Shown here: piece by piece, positions 32,778-44,987 of the stretch
How positions within the stretch are numbered: position 1 is the first letter of the stretch
How the letters are laid out: every line of letters begins with the position of its first letter
NCBI RefSeq assembly: GCF_963678635.1
Contig: NC_087067.1
Span: forward strand, 55,488,456 to 55,552,455
DNA: 64,000 nucleotides
Direction of reading: 5' to 3'
DNA from: Symsagittifera roscoffensis
Taxonomy: Eukaryota; Xenacoelomorpha; Acoela; Convolutidae
The notes under the pieces: generated by a model
Told to the model about the DNA's origin: nothing
The model's input: the letters and a program-made list of their open reading frames with translations, nothing else
Databases searched by the model: none
Program-made: the position numbers and the translations under genes

Positions 32778-33082
32778 CTTTTTAATAAACGTAATTTTTC
32801 AACACTTAAGTCGATCTCAACCTTTTTCCTTTTACCTTGTTCATGCTAAAACCGATCTAGATCTATTTTGTGAGTGCGGGTGGGCCTTTAATCAATGACC
32901 TTTGAAATGACAGGCATACACTTAGCCCTTCCCCACAGCTCCCCTCACACCTTGTAGGAAGTTAGACAGAAGAACTTAGACTTAAAGTCTCGTACGAAGA
33001 AAAAGAAAGTTCTACGCGTAGAAAAAAACAATCAAGTAACATGGAACAAACAAGCACTATTGTGTCATTCAAAAACAAAAAA

Positions 33083-36000
33083 AGTGGCAATGAGTGTGTG
33101 GTGTATTGTATTGTAGTGTTATTGTGAAGTAGTAATGAGTGGCAATGAGTGTGTGGTGTGTTGTATTGTAGTGTTATTGTGAAGTAGTAATGAGTGGCAA
33201 TGAGTGTGTGGTGTGTTGTATTGTAGTGTTATTGTGAAGTAGTAATGAGTGGCAATGAGTGTGTGGTGTGTTGTATTGTAGTGTTATTGTCAAGTAGTAA
33301 TGAGTGGCAATGAGTGTGTGGTGTGTTGTATTGTAGTGTTATTGTAAAGTAGTAATGAGTGGCAATGAGTGTGTGGTGTGTTGTATTGTAGTGTTATTGT
33401 GAAGTAGTAATGAGTGGCAATGAGTGTGTGGTGTGTTGTATTGTAGTGTTATTGTGAAGTAGTAATGAGTGGCAATGAGTGTGTGGTGTGTTGTATTGTA
33501 GTGTTATTGTGAAGTAGTAATGAGTGGCAATGAGTGTGTGGTGTGTTGTATTGTAGTGTTATTGTGAAGTAGTAATGAGTGGCAATGAGTGTGTGGTGTG
33601 TTGTATTGTAGTGTTATTGTGAAGTAGTAATGAGTGGAAATGAGTGTGTGGTGTGTTGTATTGTAGTGTTATTGTGAAGTAGTAATGAGTGGCAATGAGT
33701 GTGTGGTGTGTTGTATTGTAGTGTTATTGTCAAGTAGTAATGAGTGGCAATGAGTGTGTGGTGTGTTGTATTGTAGTGTTATTGTAAAGTAGTAATGAGT
33801 GGCAATGAGTGTGTGGTGTGTTGTATTGTAGTGTTATTGTGAAGTAGTAATGAGTGGCAATGAGTGTGTGGTGTGTTGTATTGTAGTGTTATTGTGAAGT
33901 AGTAATGAGTGGCAATGAGTGTGTGGTGTGTTGTATTGTAGTGTTATTGTGAAGTAGTAATGAGTGGCAATGAGTGTGTGGTGTGTTGTATTGTAGTGTT
34001 ATTGTGAAGTAGTAATGAGTGGCAATGAGTGTGTGGTGTGTTGTATTGTAGTGTTATTGTGAAGTAGTAATGAGTGGAAATGAGTGTGTGGTGTGTTGTA
34101 TTGTAGTGTTATTGTGAAGTAGTAATGAGTGGCAATGAGTGTGTGGTGTGTTGTATTGTAGTGTTATTGTGAAGTAGTAATGAGTGGCAATGAGTGTGTG
34201 GTGTGTTGTATTGTAGTGTTATTGTGAAGTAGTAATGAGTGGCAATGAGTGTGTGGTGTGTTGTATTGTAGTGTTATTGTGAAGTAGTAATGAGTCGCAA
34301 TGAGTGTGTGGTGTGTTGTATTGTAGTGTTATTGTGAAGTAGTAATGAGTGGCAATGAGTGTGTGGTGTGTTGTATTGTAGTGTTATTGTGAAGTAGTAA
34401 TGAGTGGCAATGAGTGTGTGGTGTGTTGTATTGTAGTGTTATTGTGAAGTAGTAATGAGTGGCAATGAGTGTGTGGTGTGTTGTATTGTAGTGTTATTGT
34501 GAAGTGGTAATGAGTGGCAATGAGTGTGTGGTGTGTTGTATTGTAGTGTTATTGTGAAGTAGTAATGAGTGGCAATGAGTGTGTGGTGTGTTGTATTGTA
34601 GTGTTATTGTGAAGTAGTAATGAGTGGCAATGAGTGTGTGGTGTGTTGTATTGTAGTGTTATTGTGAAGTAGTAATGAGTGGAAATGAGTGTGTGGTGTG
34701 TTGTATTGTAGTGTTATTGTGAAGTAGTAATGAGTGGCAATGAGTGTGTGGTGTGTTGTATTGTAGTGTTATTGTGAAGTAGTAATGAGTGGCAATGAGT
34801 GTGTGGTGTGTTGTATTGTAGTGTTATTGTGAAGTAGTAATGAGTGGCAATGAGTGTGTGGTGTGTTGTATTGTAGTGTTATTGTGAAGTAGTAATGAGT
34901 CGCAATGAGTGTGTGGTGTGTTGTATTGTAGTGTTATTGTGAAGTAGTAATGAGTGGCAATGAGTGTGTGGTGTGTTGTATTGTAGTGTTATTGTGAAGT
35001 AGTAATGAGTGGCAATGAGTGTGTGGTGTGTTGTATTGTAGTGTTATTGTGAAGTAGTAATGAGTGGCAATGGGTGTGTGGTGTGTTGTATTGCAGTGTT
35101 ATTGTGAAGTAGTAATGAGTGGCAATGAGTGTGTGGTGTATTGTATTGTAGTGTTATTGTGAAGTAGTAATGAGTGGCAATGAGTGTGTGGTGTGTTGTA
35201 TTGTAGTGTTATTGTGAAGTAGTAATGAGTGGCAATGAGTGTGTGGTGTGTTGTATTGTAGTGTTATTGTCAAGTAGTAATGAGTGGCAATGAGTGTGTG
35301 GTGTGTTGTATTGTAGTGTTATTGTAAAGTAGTAATGAGTGACAATGAGTGTGTGGTGTGTTGTATTGTAGTGTTATTGTGAAGTAGTAATGAGTGGCAA
35401 TGAGTGTGTGGTGTGTTGTATTGTAGTGTTATTGTGAAGTAGTAATGAGTGGCAATGAGTGTGTGGTGTGTTGTATTGTAGTGTTATTGTGAAGTAGTAA
35501 TGAGTGGCAATGAGTGTGTGGTGTGTTGTATTGTAGTGTTATTGTGAAGTAGTAATGAGTGGAAATGAGTGTGTGGTGTGTTGTATTGTAGTGTTATTGT
35601 GAAGTAGTAATGAGTGGCAATGAGTGTGTGGTGTGTTGTATTGTAGTGTTATTGTGAAGTAGTAATGAGTGGCAATGAGTGTGTGGTGTGTTGTATTGTA
35701 GTGTTATTGTGAAGTAGTAATGAGTGGCAATGAGTGTGTGGTGTGTTGTATTGTAGTGTTATTGTGAAGTAGTAATGAGTCGCAATGAGTGTGTGGTGTG
35801 TTGTATTGTAGTGTTATTGTGAAGTAGTAATGAGTGGCAATGAGTGTGTGGTGTGTTGTATTGTAGTGTTATTGTGAAGTAGTAATGAGTGGCAATGAGT
35901 GTGTGGTGTGTTGTATTGTAGTGTTATTGTGAAGTAGTAATGAGTGGCAATGAGTGTGTGGTGTGTTGTATTGTAGTGTTATTGTGAAGTGGTAATGAGT

Positions 36001-37790
36001 GGCAATGAGTGTGTGGTGTGTTGTATTGTAGTGTTATTGTGAAGTAGTAATGAGTGGCAATGAGTGTGTGGTGTGTTGTATTGTAGTGTTATTGTGAAGT
36101 AGTAATGAGTGGCAATGAGTGTGTGGTGTGTTGTATTGTAGTGTTATTGTGAAGTAGTAATGAGTGGAAATGAGTGTGTGGTGTGTTGTATTGTAGTGTT
36201 ATTGTGAAGTAGTAATGAGTGGCAATGAGTGTGTGGTGTGTTGTATTGTAGTGTTATTGTGAAGTAGTAATGAGTGGCAATGAGTGTGTGGTGTGTTGTA
36301 TTGTAGTGTTATTGTGAAGTAGTAATGAGTGGCAATGAGTGTGTGGTGTGTTGTATTGTAGTGTTATTGTGAAGTAGTAATGAGTCGCAATGAGTGTGTG
36401 GTGTGTTGTATTGTAGTGTTATTGTGAAGTAGTAATGAGTGGCAATGAGTGTGTGGTGTGTTGTATTGTAGTGTTATTGTGAAGTAGTAATGAGTGGCAA
36501 TGAGTGTGTGGTGTGTTGTATTGTAGTGTTATTGTGAAGTAGTAATGAGTGGCAATGGGTGTGTGGTGTGTTGTATTGTAGTGTTATTGTGAAGTAGTAA
36601 TGAGTGGCAATGAGTGTGTGGTGTATTGTATTGTAGTGTTATTGTGAAGTAGTAATGAGTGGCAATGAGTGTGTGGTGTGTTGTATTGTAGTGTTATTGT
36701 GAAGTAGTAATGAGTGGCAATGAGTGTGTGGTGTGTTGTATTGTAGTGTTATTGTCAAGTAGTAATGAGTGGCAATGAGTGTGTGGTGTGTTGTATTGTA
36801 GTGTTATTGTAAAGTAGTAATGAGTGACAATGAGTGTGTGGTGTGTTGTATTGTAGTGTTATTGTGAAGTAGTAATGAGTGGCAATGAGTGTGTGGTGTG
36901 TTGTATTGTAGTGTTATTGTGAAGTAGTAATGAGTGGCAATGAGTGTGTGGTGTGTTGTATTGTAGTGTTATTGTGAAGTAGTAATGAGTGGCAATGAGT
37001 GTGTGGTGTGTTGTATTGTAGTGTTATTGTGAAGTAGTAATGAGTGGCAATGAGTGTGTGGTGTGTTGTATTGTAGTGTTATTGTGAAGTAGTAATGAGT
37101 GGCAATGAGTGTGTGGTGTGTTGTATTGTAGTGTTATTGTGAAGTAGTAATGAGTGGCAATGAGTGTGTGGTGTGTTGTATTGTAGTGTTATTGTGAAGT
37201 AGTAATGAGTGGCAATGAGTGTGTGGTGTGTTGTATTGTAGTGTTATTGTGAAGTAGTAATGAGTGGCAATGAGTGTGTGGTGTGTTGTATTGTAGTGTT
37301 ATTGTCAAGTAGTAATGAGTGGCAATGAGTGTGTGGTATGTTGTATTGTAGTGTTATTGTAAAGTAGTAATGAGTGGCAATGAGTGTGTGGTGTGTTGTA
37401 TTGTAGTGTTATTGTGAAGTAGTAATGAGTGGCAATGAGTGTGTGGTGTGTTGTATTGTAGTGTTATTGTGAAGTAGTAATGAGTGGCAATGAGTGTGTG
37501 GTGTGTTGTATTGTAGTGTTATTGTGAAGTAGTAATGAGTGGCAATGAGTGTGTGGTGTGTTGTATTGTAGTGTTATTGTTAAGTAGTAATGAGTGGCAA
37601 TGAGTGTGTGGTGTGTTGCATTGTAGTGTTATTGTGAAGTAGTAATGAGTGGGAATGAGTGTGTGGTGTGTTGTATTGTAGTGTTATTGTGAAGTAGTAA
37701 TGAGTGGCAATGAGTGTGTGGTGTGTTGTATTGTAGTGTTATTGTGAAGTAGTATTGAGTGGCAATGAGTGTGTGGTGTGTTGTATTGAG
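33083..37790. repeat. Minisatellite, 55-bp unit, about 85 copies
   Basis: The unit starts TGAGTGGCAATGAGTGTGTG and ends GAAGTAGTAA. The period is 55 bp throughout and copies differ by one or two bases. Variant units (for example CAAGTAG, AAAGTAG, GGAAATGAG, GTCGCAATG, GACAATG, TGGGTG) recur in the same order 1485 bp apart (35071/36556, 35138/36623, 35271/36756, 35341/36826). This shows a 27-unit higher-order duplication. The array ends only about 20 bp inside intron 1 from the exon 1 donor. In transcript sense it is CA/AC-rich. Confidence 0.97.
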
Positions 37791-37810
37791 TGTAGTGTAG
37801 TGTAGTGTAC

Positions 37811-38012
37811 CTATGAGACATCCGACCTCTGACAGTCCGACACTGACTCCGATGAGGGAGCCGTTGTCAGTCTCCCAGGGCAGAGCCACTATCCACCCCT
37901 GCAGCACAGTGAGACAGATGAGGGTGAGGGCGGAGATGAGGAAGGTGTGGCGGGTGAAGTTCCTCGTCCCATTGCTCAGCGCCTCAATCACCTTCTCCAG
38001 GTAGATGGCCAT
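37811..38012 (-). CDS. MFS transporter, exon 1 (start of the 424-aa protein)
   Basis: The gene starts at ATG 38010-38012, with G at -3 and G at +4. In-frame codons just upstream are GTG AGA GTG, so this is the first ATG. Exon 1 encodes a short cytoplasmic N-terminus, helix 1 (from HTFLISALTL) and most of helix 2, and ends at donor GT (37809-37810) after the first base of a Gly codon. Joining the three exons gives 1275 bp, that is 424 residues plus stop, with about 12 predicted helices. This is the usual length and topology of a complete major facilitator superfamily carrier in a cell membrane. The motif A loop keeps the basic residues but lacks the canonical Asp. I do not recognise the subfamily. 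An upstream non-coding exon is possible and would not be visible. Confidence 0.87.
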
Positions 38013-39318
38013 CACTCTCACTGCAGTCTCTCACTATATCACCACTCACTCGATCACTAACCAGTTTCACTAACCAGTTTCGCCACTAGATTATTTACTA
38101 ATAAGGTACTTTTACTCAGTCAACCTCTGCAGTTGGGGCGATAAAGGCGATCACAGAATGGATGAGTTGTGAATGAGGAAAACGACTTCTCAGTCGCCAA
38201 TGATGCCAGTAGAATGTCTCCAAAAATTGAGAGGCAAGAGGAAGGGGTTGAAATAATGTAACTGCAAATCAATTCGACTAACAAATAACCCAAACAGGTG
38301 GGATAATGAGGGGGGCTGGCTGTAAGCTCACTCTGGATGTGTGGATGTCAGGAGTGGGTGGTCTGGTCTGTAAGGGGTAGTGCCGGTTAGTTCCTTAGTT
38401 AGTTAGTGGCAGGGTACTCTCAGTGGAATAACTAACTGGCAAAGGGTCAAAGTGATGCGACGACTGTTAAGTGGGAGTGACGCTTGAAGGTAATTTGGTG
38501 CAGCGATTAACTCTCAACAGTTTAGACAATTGACGGCAGTCCGTTGCTCTCTTTCAGATGGCCAATACGAAGTGTGCCAATAATTGAGAAGCCCAAATGT
38601 GAAATGTGTGTCTAAATGTGTCTTGCCTTTTTGCACTTTTTATTTCACCGATGAATTTGGTTGCAATTGGGAGAAAGAGAGAAAGAGAGAGAGAAGGTAA
38701 AAAGGAACAGCCAATTAAGTTAGAGCAGGATACAGCTAATCGAAAGAGAACAATTTTATCTTGCTGTTGCCGAATAGAATTGCAGAAATGCTTTCATCCC
38801 CATCCCCTCCCCCTCCCCCCACCCCACTGAACATAGTGAATTAACCTGAACATACTTTTTTTCAGGTGTAAGCCCCTCCCCCAGCGATTATTACACTTTT
38901 ACAGAGAGACACATAAAGCGCAAATTGAAATCCAACTCAACTCAAACCTAAAATTTTATACGCTTTGGTTCACTTCATTTTTGAGCATAAATGATTCTTG
39001 GTACGAAAAACTAACTAAGCTACAACAGAATATCAAGAGTTTTCCACATCAAAAGAGGAGCAACAGGGTTAATTTTGAACATTGGGAAAACATTTAAACA
39101 TGTAGTCTTTCTCGCTAAAACTGTCAGATAACCATAATAGTGGGATAAAAGTGATAACGGACGAAGAGAAAAGTGTGCAAATGAAGCATCTGAGCATTCA
39201 GATTTTTTCGACAACGGAGCTTCAATATGATGGATTTATCACTCGACTGGGTGCGACGCTTTTGCACCGTTGCAGCTTGAAAACACACGCGGTCATGGAA
39301 CATTTTCTGCATTTTAGT
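38013..39318. other. Upstream flank of the MFS gene
   Basis: This is the 5' side of the transporter gene and should contain its promoter and 5' UTR. No TATA box or initiator can be placed with confidence. It has GA-rich and C-rich patches (38670-38697, 38805-38825). Short open frames are not credible. Confidence 0.4.
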
Positions 39319-39715
39319 CAGGCTTGGATCTAGGAATTTCTCTAGGGGGGCGGGGGGGGGGGGGGCGTTTTTCCAAAAAAATTTAAATTTTTGTCGACTT
39401 TTTTTGTAGGTCGATCAAATTGATTTTCTGAGGTCTTCCAGATCCCTATAAAGACCCTAATTTGATTAAATTTTTTGCGCCGCAGACAAAGTTTTTGAAA
39501 AATTGGCGTTTTTAGGCACTTTTTGGAAAATTTTGACCAAAAAAATAGCGTTTTTTTTGGCGCGCGCTCCTCCCTTCAAAATTAGTATATATTGGCACCG
39601 AAGGCGCCTTCAGAAAACTTTTTAAGTCCGTCACCAAAAAGAGATATCTCAAATTACTACAAAAAGGGGTCCCTCTGGGTCGGCAGGGGGTCGAATCCCT
39701 AAGGGGGAGGGGGCG
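39319..39715 (+). mobile_element. hAT-type MITE, right end lost
   Basis: Starts near CAGGCTTGGATCTAGGAAT followed by a G run and continues co-linear with 40718-41080, including the phrase GGGTCGAATCCCT near 39690. The right terminal repeat is missing or replaced. Confidence 0.65.
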
Positions 39716-40076
39716 CTACTGATTTGTGTTTGAAATACTCACTCATTTAAAACAACATGAGCAGCCATACTTTTCACTATCAGCAACAACTCAAATAGAT
39801 TTGTTTAACGCATTTATTAGAAGACCATTTTTGTGCCGACTTTCGATACGAAAGTGACGGACTATTTGTGCTCGAAGTGAATTTTTTTTCTTCAGACAAA
39901 TTTCGACTTTTTAACTAGCCATTTTTGACAAAATTTCTTAAAATCATTCAAAAAGTATTGTCCTGAGCTCAAATTTGAAAAGATATTTTACCTGTGATTA
40001 TTTTTCGTAAGGTTACGGGGGTTTGAAGATTGCCATTTTGGCCAATTTGGGACAATTAAGGCGCGATGTATTCGCG

Positions 40077-40544
40077 CTAATAACGCGTAAGCGGATATTT
40101 AATCCGTCTTAGAAATCGTTCCAAATTGGTTGAAAGAAGCTTATTTGCCTTAATTGATTTGTTATAAGTAATGTAATCTATCCTTTTGAACTTTATATGG
40201 CGTGTGGGGGGATGATTTTCATAAAAAAATGTTATTACGCAGTCGGAACATTCAACCCTGATACGTCTTGTTGGTTTTTTTGGAGCGGATTCCGCATTAG
40301 GCTGATAAGAACATTGTCGCGGAGTTTGGCTATTTTCTTGGATTTTTTGCAATTGTGGAATCCACAGAAAGATGGCTGAAATTTTGTATAAGAAAACTGC
40401 TACACAGAAACCATAATATGCGAGTGGAGATGGTGAGTAGAACCCATACGCAAACATTTGTTCATGTGTGCAGTGGACTGCTTGGTGGCCAAATTCGCAT
40501 TTTGAAACTGAAATCCGCAATTGAGAAAGAAAACACTCAAACAT
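40077..40544 (-). CDS. Hypothetical ORF, 155 codons, weak
   Basis: An ATG-started frame (MFECFLSQLRISVSKCEFGH) with a hydrophobic central stretch (LAYYGFCVAVFLYKISAIFL) and a basic, Pro-containing second half. No family is recognised. It is unusually long for AT-rich non-coding DNA and lies between two MITEs, with no sign of splicing partners. It may be a small single-exon gene, a transposon remnant or chance. Confidence 0.2.
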   Translation of the reverse strand: MFECFLSQLRISVSKCEFGHQAVHCTHEQMFAYGFYSPSPLAYYGFCVAVFLYKISAIFLWIPQLQKIQENSQTPRQCSYQPNAESAPKKPTRRIRVECSDCVITFFYENHPPTRHIKFKRIDYITYNKSIKANKLLSTNLERFLRRIKYPLTRY

Positions 40545-40717
40545 TACGCGATTTCCACTAACCGCTGTTTGAGATCTTAATGCCTGAAAGAGTTGGTTTG
40601 GAGGAAAATCAGGACTTGGAACTATTAGAGTTGAACGTTTGATTGCGTTTGGTTTGGAGCAGAATTAGAATCTGTTATTAGGACTTTAAACGTTTTCCGA
40701 CATCGCACTGGAGTGAT

Positions 40718-41139
40718 CATGGGCGGATCTAGGATTTTCTCCAGGGGGAGGGGGCGGATTTTCAAAAATATTTCGAAAACTTTGACGACCTTTTTTTTAC
40801 GTCGACCAAACTGAGTTTTCGAGCTCTCCTAAAGCACTAAAAAGACTTTTTTGGCCAAATTTTCTGCGCCGTAGGCAATTTTTTGAAAAAACAGGTCAAA
40901 AAAGCCGTTTTAGGGCACTTTCTGGAAAATTTTGACGAAAAAATCGCGTTTTTTTGGCTCGCGCTCTCCCTCAAAAAATGGTATATATTGGCGCCCAAGG
41001 CGTCTTTAGAAAAATTTTAGAGTCGGTCGGCCAAAAATGGACATCTTATAAAGTAACAAAGGGGGCCCTTTGGGTCGTCAGGGGGTCGAATCCCTGAAAA
41101 GGAAGCGTCCCCCCGCCCTCCCCCCTAAATCCGCCCCTG
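40718..41139 (+). mobile_element. hAT-type MITE, 422 bp, complete
   Basis: Terminal repeats CATGGGCGGATCTAGGA and, reversed, CAGGGGCGGATTTAGGG. An 8-bp target duplication GGAGTGAT flanks it (40710-40717 and 41140-41147), as expected for hAT transposases. There is no ORF, so it depends on a transposase made elsewhere. It gives the reference ends for the other copies in the window. Confidence 0.9.
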
Positions 41140-41147
41140 GGAGTGAT

Positions 41148-41923
41148 TGAACATAGCTTTCAAGATACGACTTAGCATTTGACAGTAATAACGTACGGAT
41201 CCCAATAGCTGAGAGTTTTTTTAATCAACATCAGAACAGCATTTCAGTTAAGATAAAGGGCCTATTAGCTGAGATTACTTGCAGATTCCGTTTTTTTTCT
41301 GTATTATACTTTTTTTCAAATAAAAAACTTGAATCTCCGCTACAAATAAAAACTAATAGGCTGTTTAAATTAAATAATAGTAACCGAACTGTTGCTTTGA
41401 TATTTATGACAAAAAGTGTACCTCATACCAAATACAACCCTAATTTTCCCCAGAACCAGTATCTTTTTTGGATCTTTTCTGTATAAAATATATTCATTCT
41501 AAAAATTTCAACAATAAGTTAAGTGGGTTTTTAATTTCGCTCGTTCGTATTTGTGTTACTCACTGTTTATATAATACCCTCGTAAAAAACTTTATATAAT
41601 ATTTTCTGAAAACTGTTTTAGGCTATTGAAAATGTGGCCGCCAAAGTTGAATTTCTGAAAATCGAAATGTGGGGGATAGTTAACAGGATCCATCAAAAGT
41701 TTTCATAAGTTTCGCCCTACCCACTATTACTTGAGAAGGGTTTATTGAAAAAGCAGCATTTTGGACTTTAATAGGGAGCATTTGATTGAGCTTGTTTTTT
41801 GAAGAGTAATCAGGGTTGAATTTAATATCAGGGATTAAAAGGCCAAAACCCTAGTTTTTTTTCTACATCTTTTTTTCAATTATAACGATTTCAGTTAGTG
41901 ATCAGGGTCTGTTGACACTCAAG
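41148..41923. other. AT-rich spacer, nothing recognised
   Basis: No credible gene or repeat between the MITE and the BEL/Pao array. Confidence 0.4.
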
Positions 41924-42355
41924 TGTGAAAAAAAATTATGAGTAAAAATAACCAGCAAAATCTTTGAACTAAACTAGTCAAAATGCAAGAACTAATGGCC
42001 GTGCTGCCAAGAGTGTAGATTTTCGCACTGGTCGATCCGGTTTGGATCCGTCCCATACCCGACCTTCATACATGAAAAACCGAGGGGCTTTAGTCCCATT
42101 TGACCGTTATTAACCATTTTTCTCTCTAACACGGTTCAGACTTGATTAAACCTGACGTCCAAAGTAGAACAATTTGTAAGGGCGAATACCAGTGTTTTGA
42201 GCGCTTGCTTTGAGTTTGCAGCTACAATTTGTTGATGTTAATATCATTATGAAAAGAGGAAAATTGTCGTTTTGAGGGTTATTCCCGAAGCATTACTCTT
42301 TATATTTCAAGTATTCATTGCACGATTTTAAGGTTTTTTAAGATTGGAGCGAGCA
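41924..42355 (+). repeat. BEL/Pao LTR-like repeat a
   Basis: Starts TGTGAAAA and ends near GGAGCGAGCA, where homology with the other LTR-like segments stops. The TG...CA ends fit an LTR. It is the left-most copy and is followed directly by gag remnants, so it is the likely 5' LTR of unit 1. Confidence 0.65.
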
Positions 42356-42615
42356 TATTTTGACACCACATAAGGGAGTGCTGTGTGAAAAAAATGCCCC
42401 TGTGTCTTGCGCTGCGTTCAAGGAAAAAAATGCCACTCAGCGAGCAAAAGTTTTAACTGAGCAAGAACTTTGCTTCGCATGCCTCTTTCGGAACCATATC
42501 TTCCGTAATTGTATTAAAACAGGAATGTGAGAGCACGCAGTGTTGAGAGCACGCGGAAAAACGTCAAGTAAAACTTATGAATCTAAATCGAAAGATGTTT
42601 CCACTCATGCCGCTG
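42356..42615 (+). pseudogene. BEL/Pao gag remnant with zinc knuckle
   Basis: One frame reads AKVLTEQELCFACLFRNHIF and continues to a final Cys. This gives a C-x2-C-x4-H-x4-C knuckle at 42471-42512, typical of the nucleocapsid part of BEL/Pao Gag. A stop follows within a few codons and the rest of gag is missing. Confidence 0.65.
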
Positions 42616-43140
42616 TAAATAGAGGGGGGTTATCAAAAAGGGTTACTAGAAGGACTGTTGCCAATTGCAACAGTTGTTGTACCTTCCGATAGCACCAACG
42701 TCTCGACATTGGTTCTTTGCGACGGAGCATCAACACATTCTTGGGTATCCGCGTTTCTCTTCTAAAGTTGGTTGGAGAGCCAGTTCTCTTATCCATCTGC
42801 GGTTTCAATGCGGTAAACGTGATCAGAACTCAGCGAGTCGAACTTTTTTAATTGATCAGATCAAGTCCTGGTATCAAAATACCTGAGTTGCAGGAAAAAT
42901 ATCCTCTATTTGCTCCTATGAAGCCCGTACAGTATAACTATAAAGCTGTAGACGTTATCTTTCGACCAAATTACTAGCACGACGTTCGTCCGATTGAGTT
43001 CCTTAGGGAGGAGAAGACTCTAACACATCATGTTTTGTGAGCCTACCCATAGGTTGGCACAGTAGTAGTCCATTACCGTCGTCCGCGGGGTTAGGTGGTT
43101 TGTTGAAAATTCTTTTTTTAATTGATCAGATTAAGTCTTG
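42616..43140 (+). pseudogene. BEL/Pao aspartic protease remnant
   Basis: The frame at 42616-42765 reads GLLPIATVVV and then TLVLCDGASTHSWVS, which matches the BEL/Pao protease pattern LLPTA followed by the catalytic D-[ST]-G. Here the triad reads DGA, so the active site is altered. Further downstream, broken pieces continue in several frames. Confidence 0.6.
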
Positions 43141-43255
43141 GTATGAATTGGAATGTTATAGAGCCTTTAAATAGGTCGTTGCCTGCTCTTCCCCGGAAAA
43201 ACGTGCTTTATCCATCCTCAATTCAAGAACATTCGGCGATGGCGAAAGATACATA

Positions 43256-43582
43256 GTGCCTATGCTTTGGGCTGGTAAAAATGTCAGTCTCTTCAAAAAT
43301 TATTCCTCATCACTTGCTTATTTTAAAGTTTTGGAGCGAAAATTAAGAAAAGACTCAGAGCTGCGCAAAAGATACGCAGATACAATAAAGGAGTACGCCC
43401 AAAGAGGTTATATTGCTAGCGTTGAGCCACAAGATCCACGTTCGCGGCAGTTAAATCGTGAGTGTTATCTTCGCCGTCTCCGCGGATATAGAAGGTATGT
43501 TATTCTAGGTAGGAGTTCTCGACCAAGACGAAACTCGCTTTATTTTTTTTATGCCGGGAGGATCCCACATCGGATGTGGTAG
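43256..43582 (+). pseudogene. BEL/Pao segment just before the reverse transcriptase
   Basis: Encodes MPMLWAGKNVSLFKNYSSSL, then LKVLERKLRKD-like sequence and EYAQRGYIASVE. This is the conserved BEL/Pao block that precedes the RT domain. The RT fingers and palm with the YVDD motif are absent. The sequence jumps to RNase H-tail remnants by about 43670, so the RT core was deleted. Confidence 0.65.
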
Positions 43583-43659
43583 CCCATCAGTACACTCAAT
43601 CTATAATCGGCGCCCGTGGCTCATCGACAGGCTTGAAATTTGCAGAGCAAAAACAGGAA

Positions 43660-44460
43660 ACGGTAGCATCTCCACGTACCCTGAAGCAGCATCAGTGGTT
43701 GCCAAAAACTTTTGAATGAACAATTACTTCGCTTTGTTCAAAAACATCGAGCAAGCAGTTAAAAGTAGCTGAGAATTGGTCAAATTGCTTAGATTAGGTG
43801 GTTTTTTATTGTTTAGTTTGTCAGTAACGTTGAAAAAATAATATTCGGATTGAACCCTAAGGTCAATAAGATACCCTCATCGATTAAATAAATATGTAAT
43901 GCTGAACAACTGTCGCACGCCATCGGTCTTAAATGGGATCATGTAAAAGACATATTGATGTTATTGGTTGTGAGCCGAGGTTTTATGGCGCTCTCAATAA
44001 GGCGATAACTCATCGAACAAGTGTGAGTTTTGCATCTTTGGTTTTTGACTATCTAGGCTTAGTAGCCTCGTACACTATTATGACCCAACTTTTCTTTAGA
44101 GACATTTGGCAAATAAGTAGCTGCAATTGACGACAATTTAACAGCAATTTTTTGGGAAAAAACTCTCGAGTGGCACTCCGGCCTCCCACAGATAGGTCAA
44201 GTGACACTTCGCCACAGTTACTTCACAGAACCTGTGGATCGTATCGAGGTTTACATGCTTGATGATAGCTCGATAATTTCTGCGCCGTTGGGTGTATTTA
44301 AAGACACTCATAAACTCGCGAAAAACTGAAATCTCTTTTGTCATTGACATGAAGCACCCTGTTCCGAGCGCCGATAATGCAGCTGATACCAGCACAAAGA
44401 GGATGTTCGCGCACCCTGAAAAAACATCAGTGATTGCCGAAAAAGATTGAAGGGACGATT
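43660..44460 (+). pseudogene. BEL/Pao RT-connection and RNase H remnants, unit 1
   Basis: Holds a piece like EAASVVAKNF (end of the RNase H region) near 43690, then SFASLVFDYLGLVASYTIMT (about 44010-44080), the BEL/Pao SLFDPLGLVSP block, followed by FFRDIWQI and a degraded PxSYFTEPVDRI segment. Stops and frameshifts abound. Confidence 0.6.
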
Positions 44461-44987
44461 ACGAGAAGATATCAGGGAAACATTCTCGAGTGGCATTCGA
44501 GTGAATAAAAAAGTCACAATTTTAATGCTTGCTTTCGAGGAAAATGAAATTGAACCTTAAGTCTCAGGTTTGGGAGATTATTTCAAAAAAACGCTTTCAA
44601 ACCAATTCAGTTCCCGTCACAGATTCTTTTGACGGCTCTGGACATCAGAGTAAAGTAAAAAGAAAAGATTATGCAAGCACATAGAGGAGAGAGCGAACTT
44701 TCTAATTATACCTCTCTTTTGAAACTTAGTAGATGTCGCAAAAATAAAAAAGAAACAAAAGCAAGCTTTTGTTTTTATCTAACAAAAGTTTTCGGTTATC
44801 TTCCGACCAAAACATTTGAATTTTCAATTTGCATTGGAACAAAATTTACAGAAGGAAACAGTTGCCACAATCTTTCAGCAGACACCAAATGAGACCTAGA
44901 AAGATTTTTTTTCAACACTTCATGGAACGAGAATGAGCAACCTTTGCAATTAGAATGCGAAAACTGCTTCCAGAACAATAAAAATTT

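Noticed and set aside
33083-37790. Regularly spaced repeats that could suggest a CRISPR array
   Set aside because: The units abut with no unique spacers, the period is a constant 55 bp and the context is a eukaryotic intron. It is a minisatellite.
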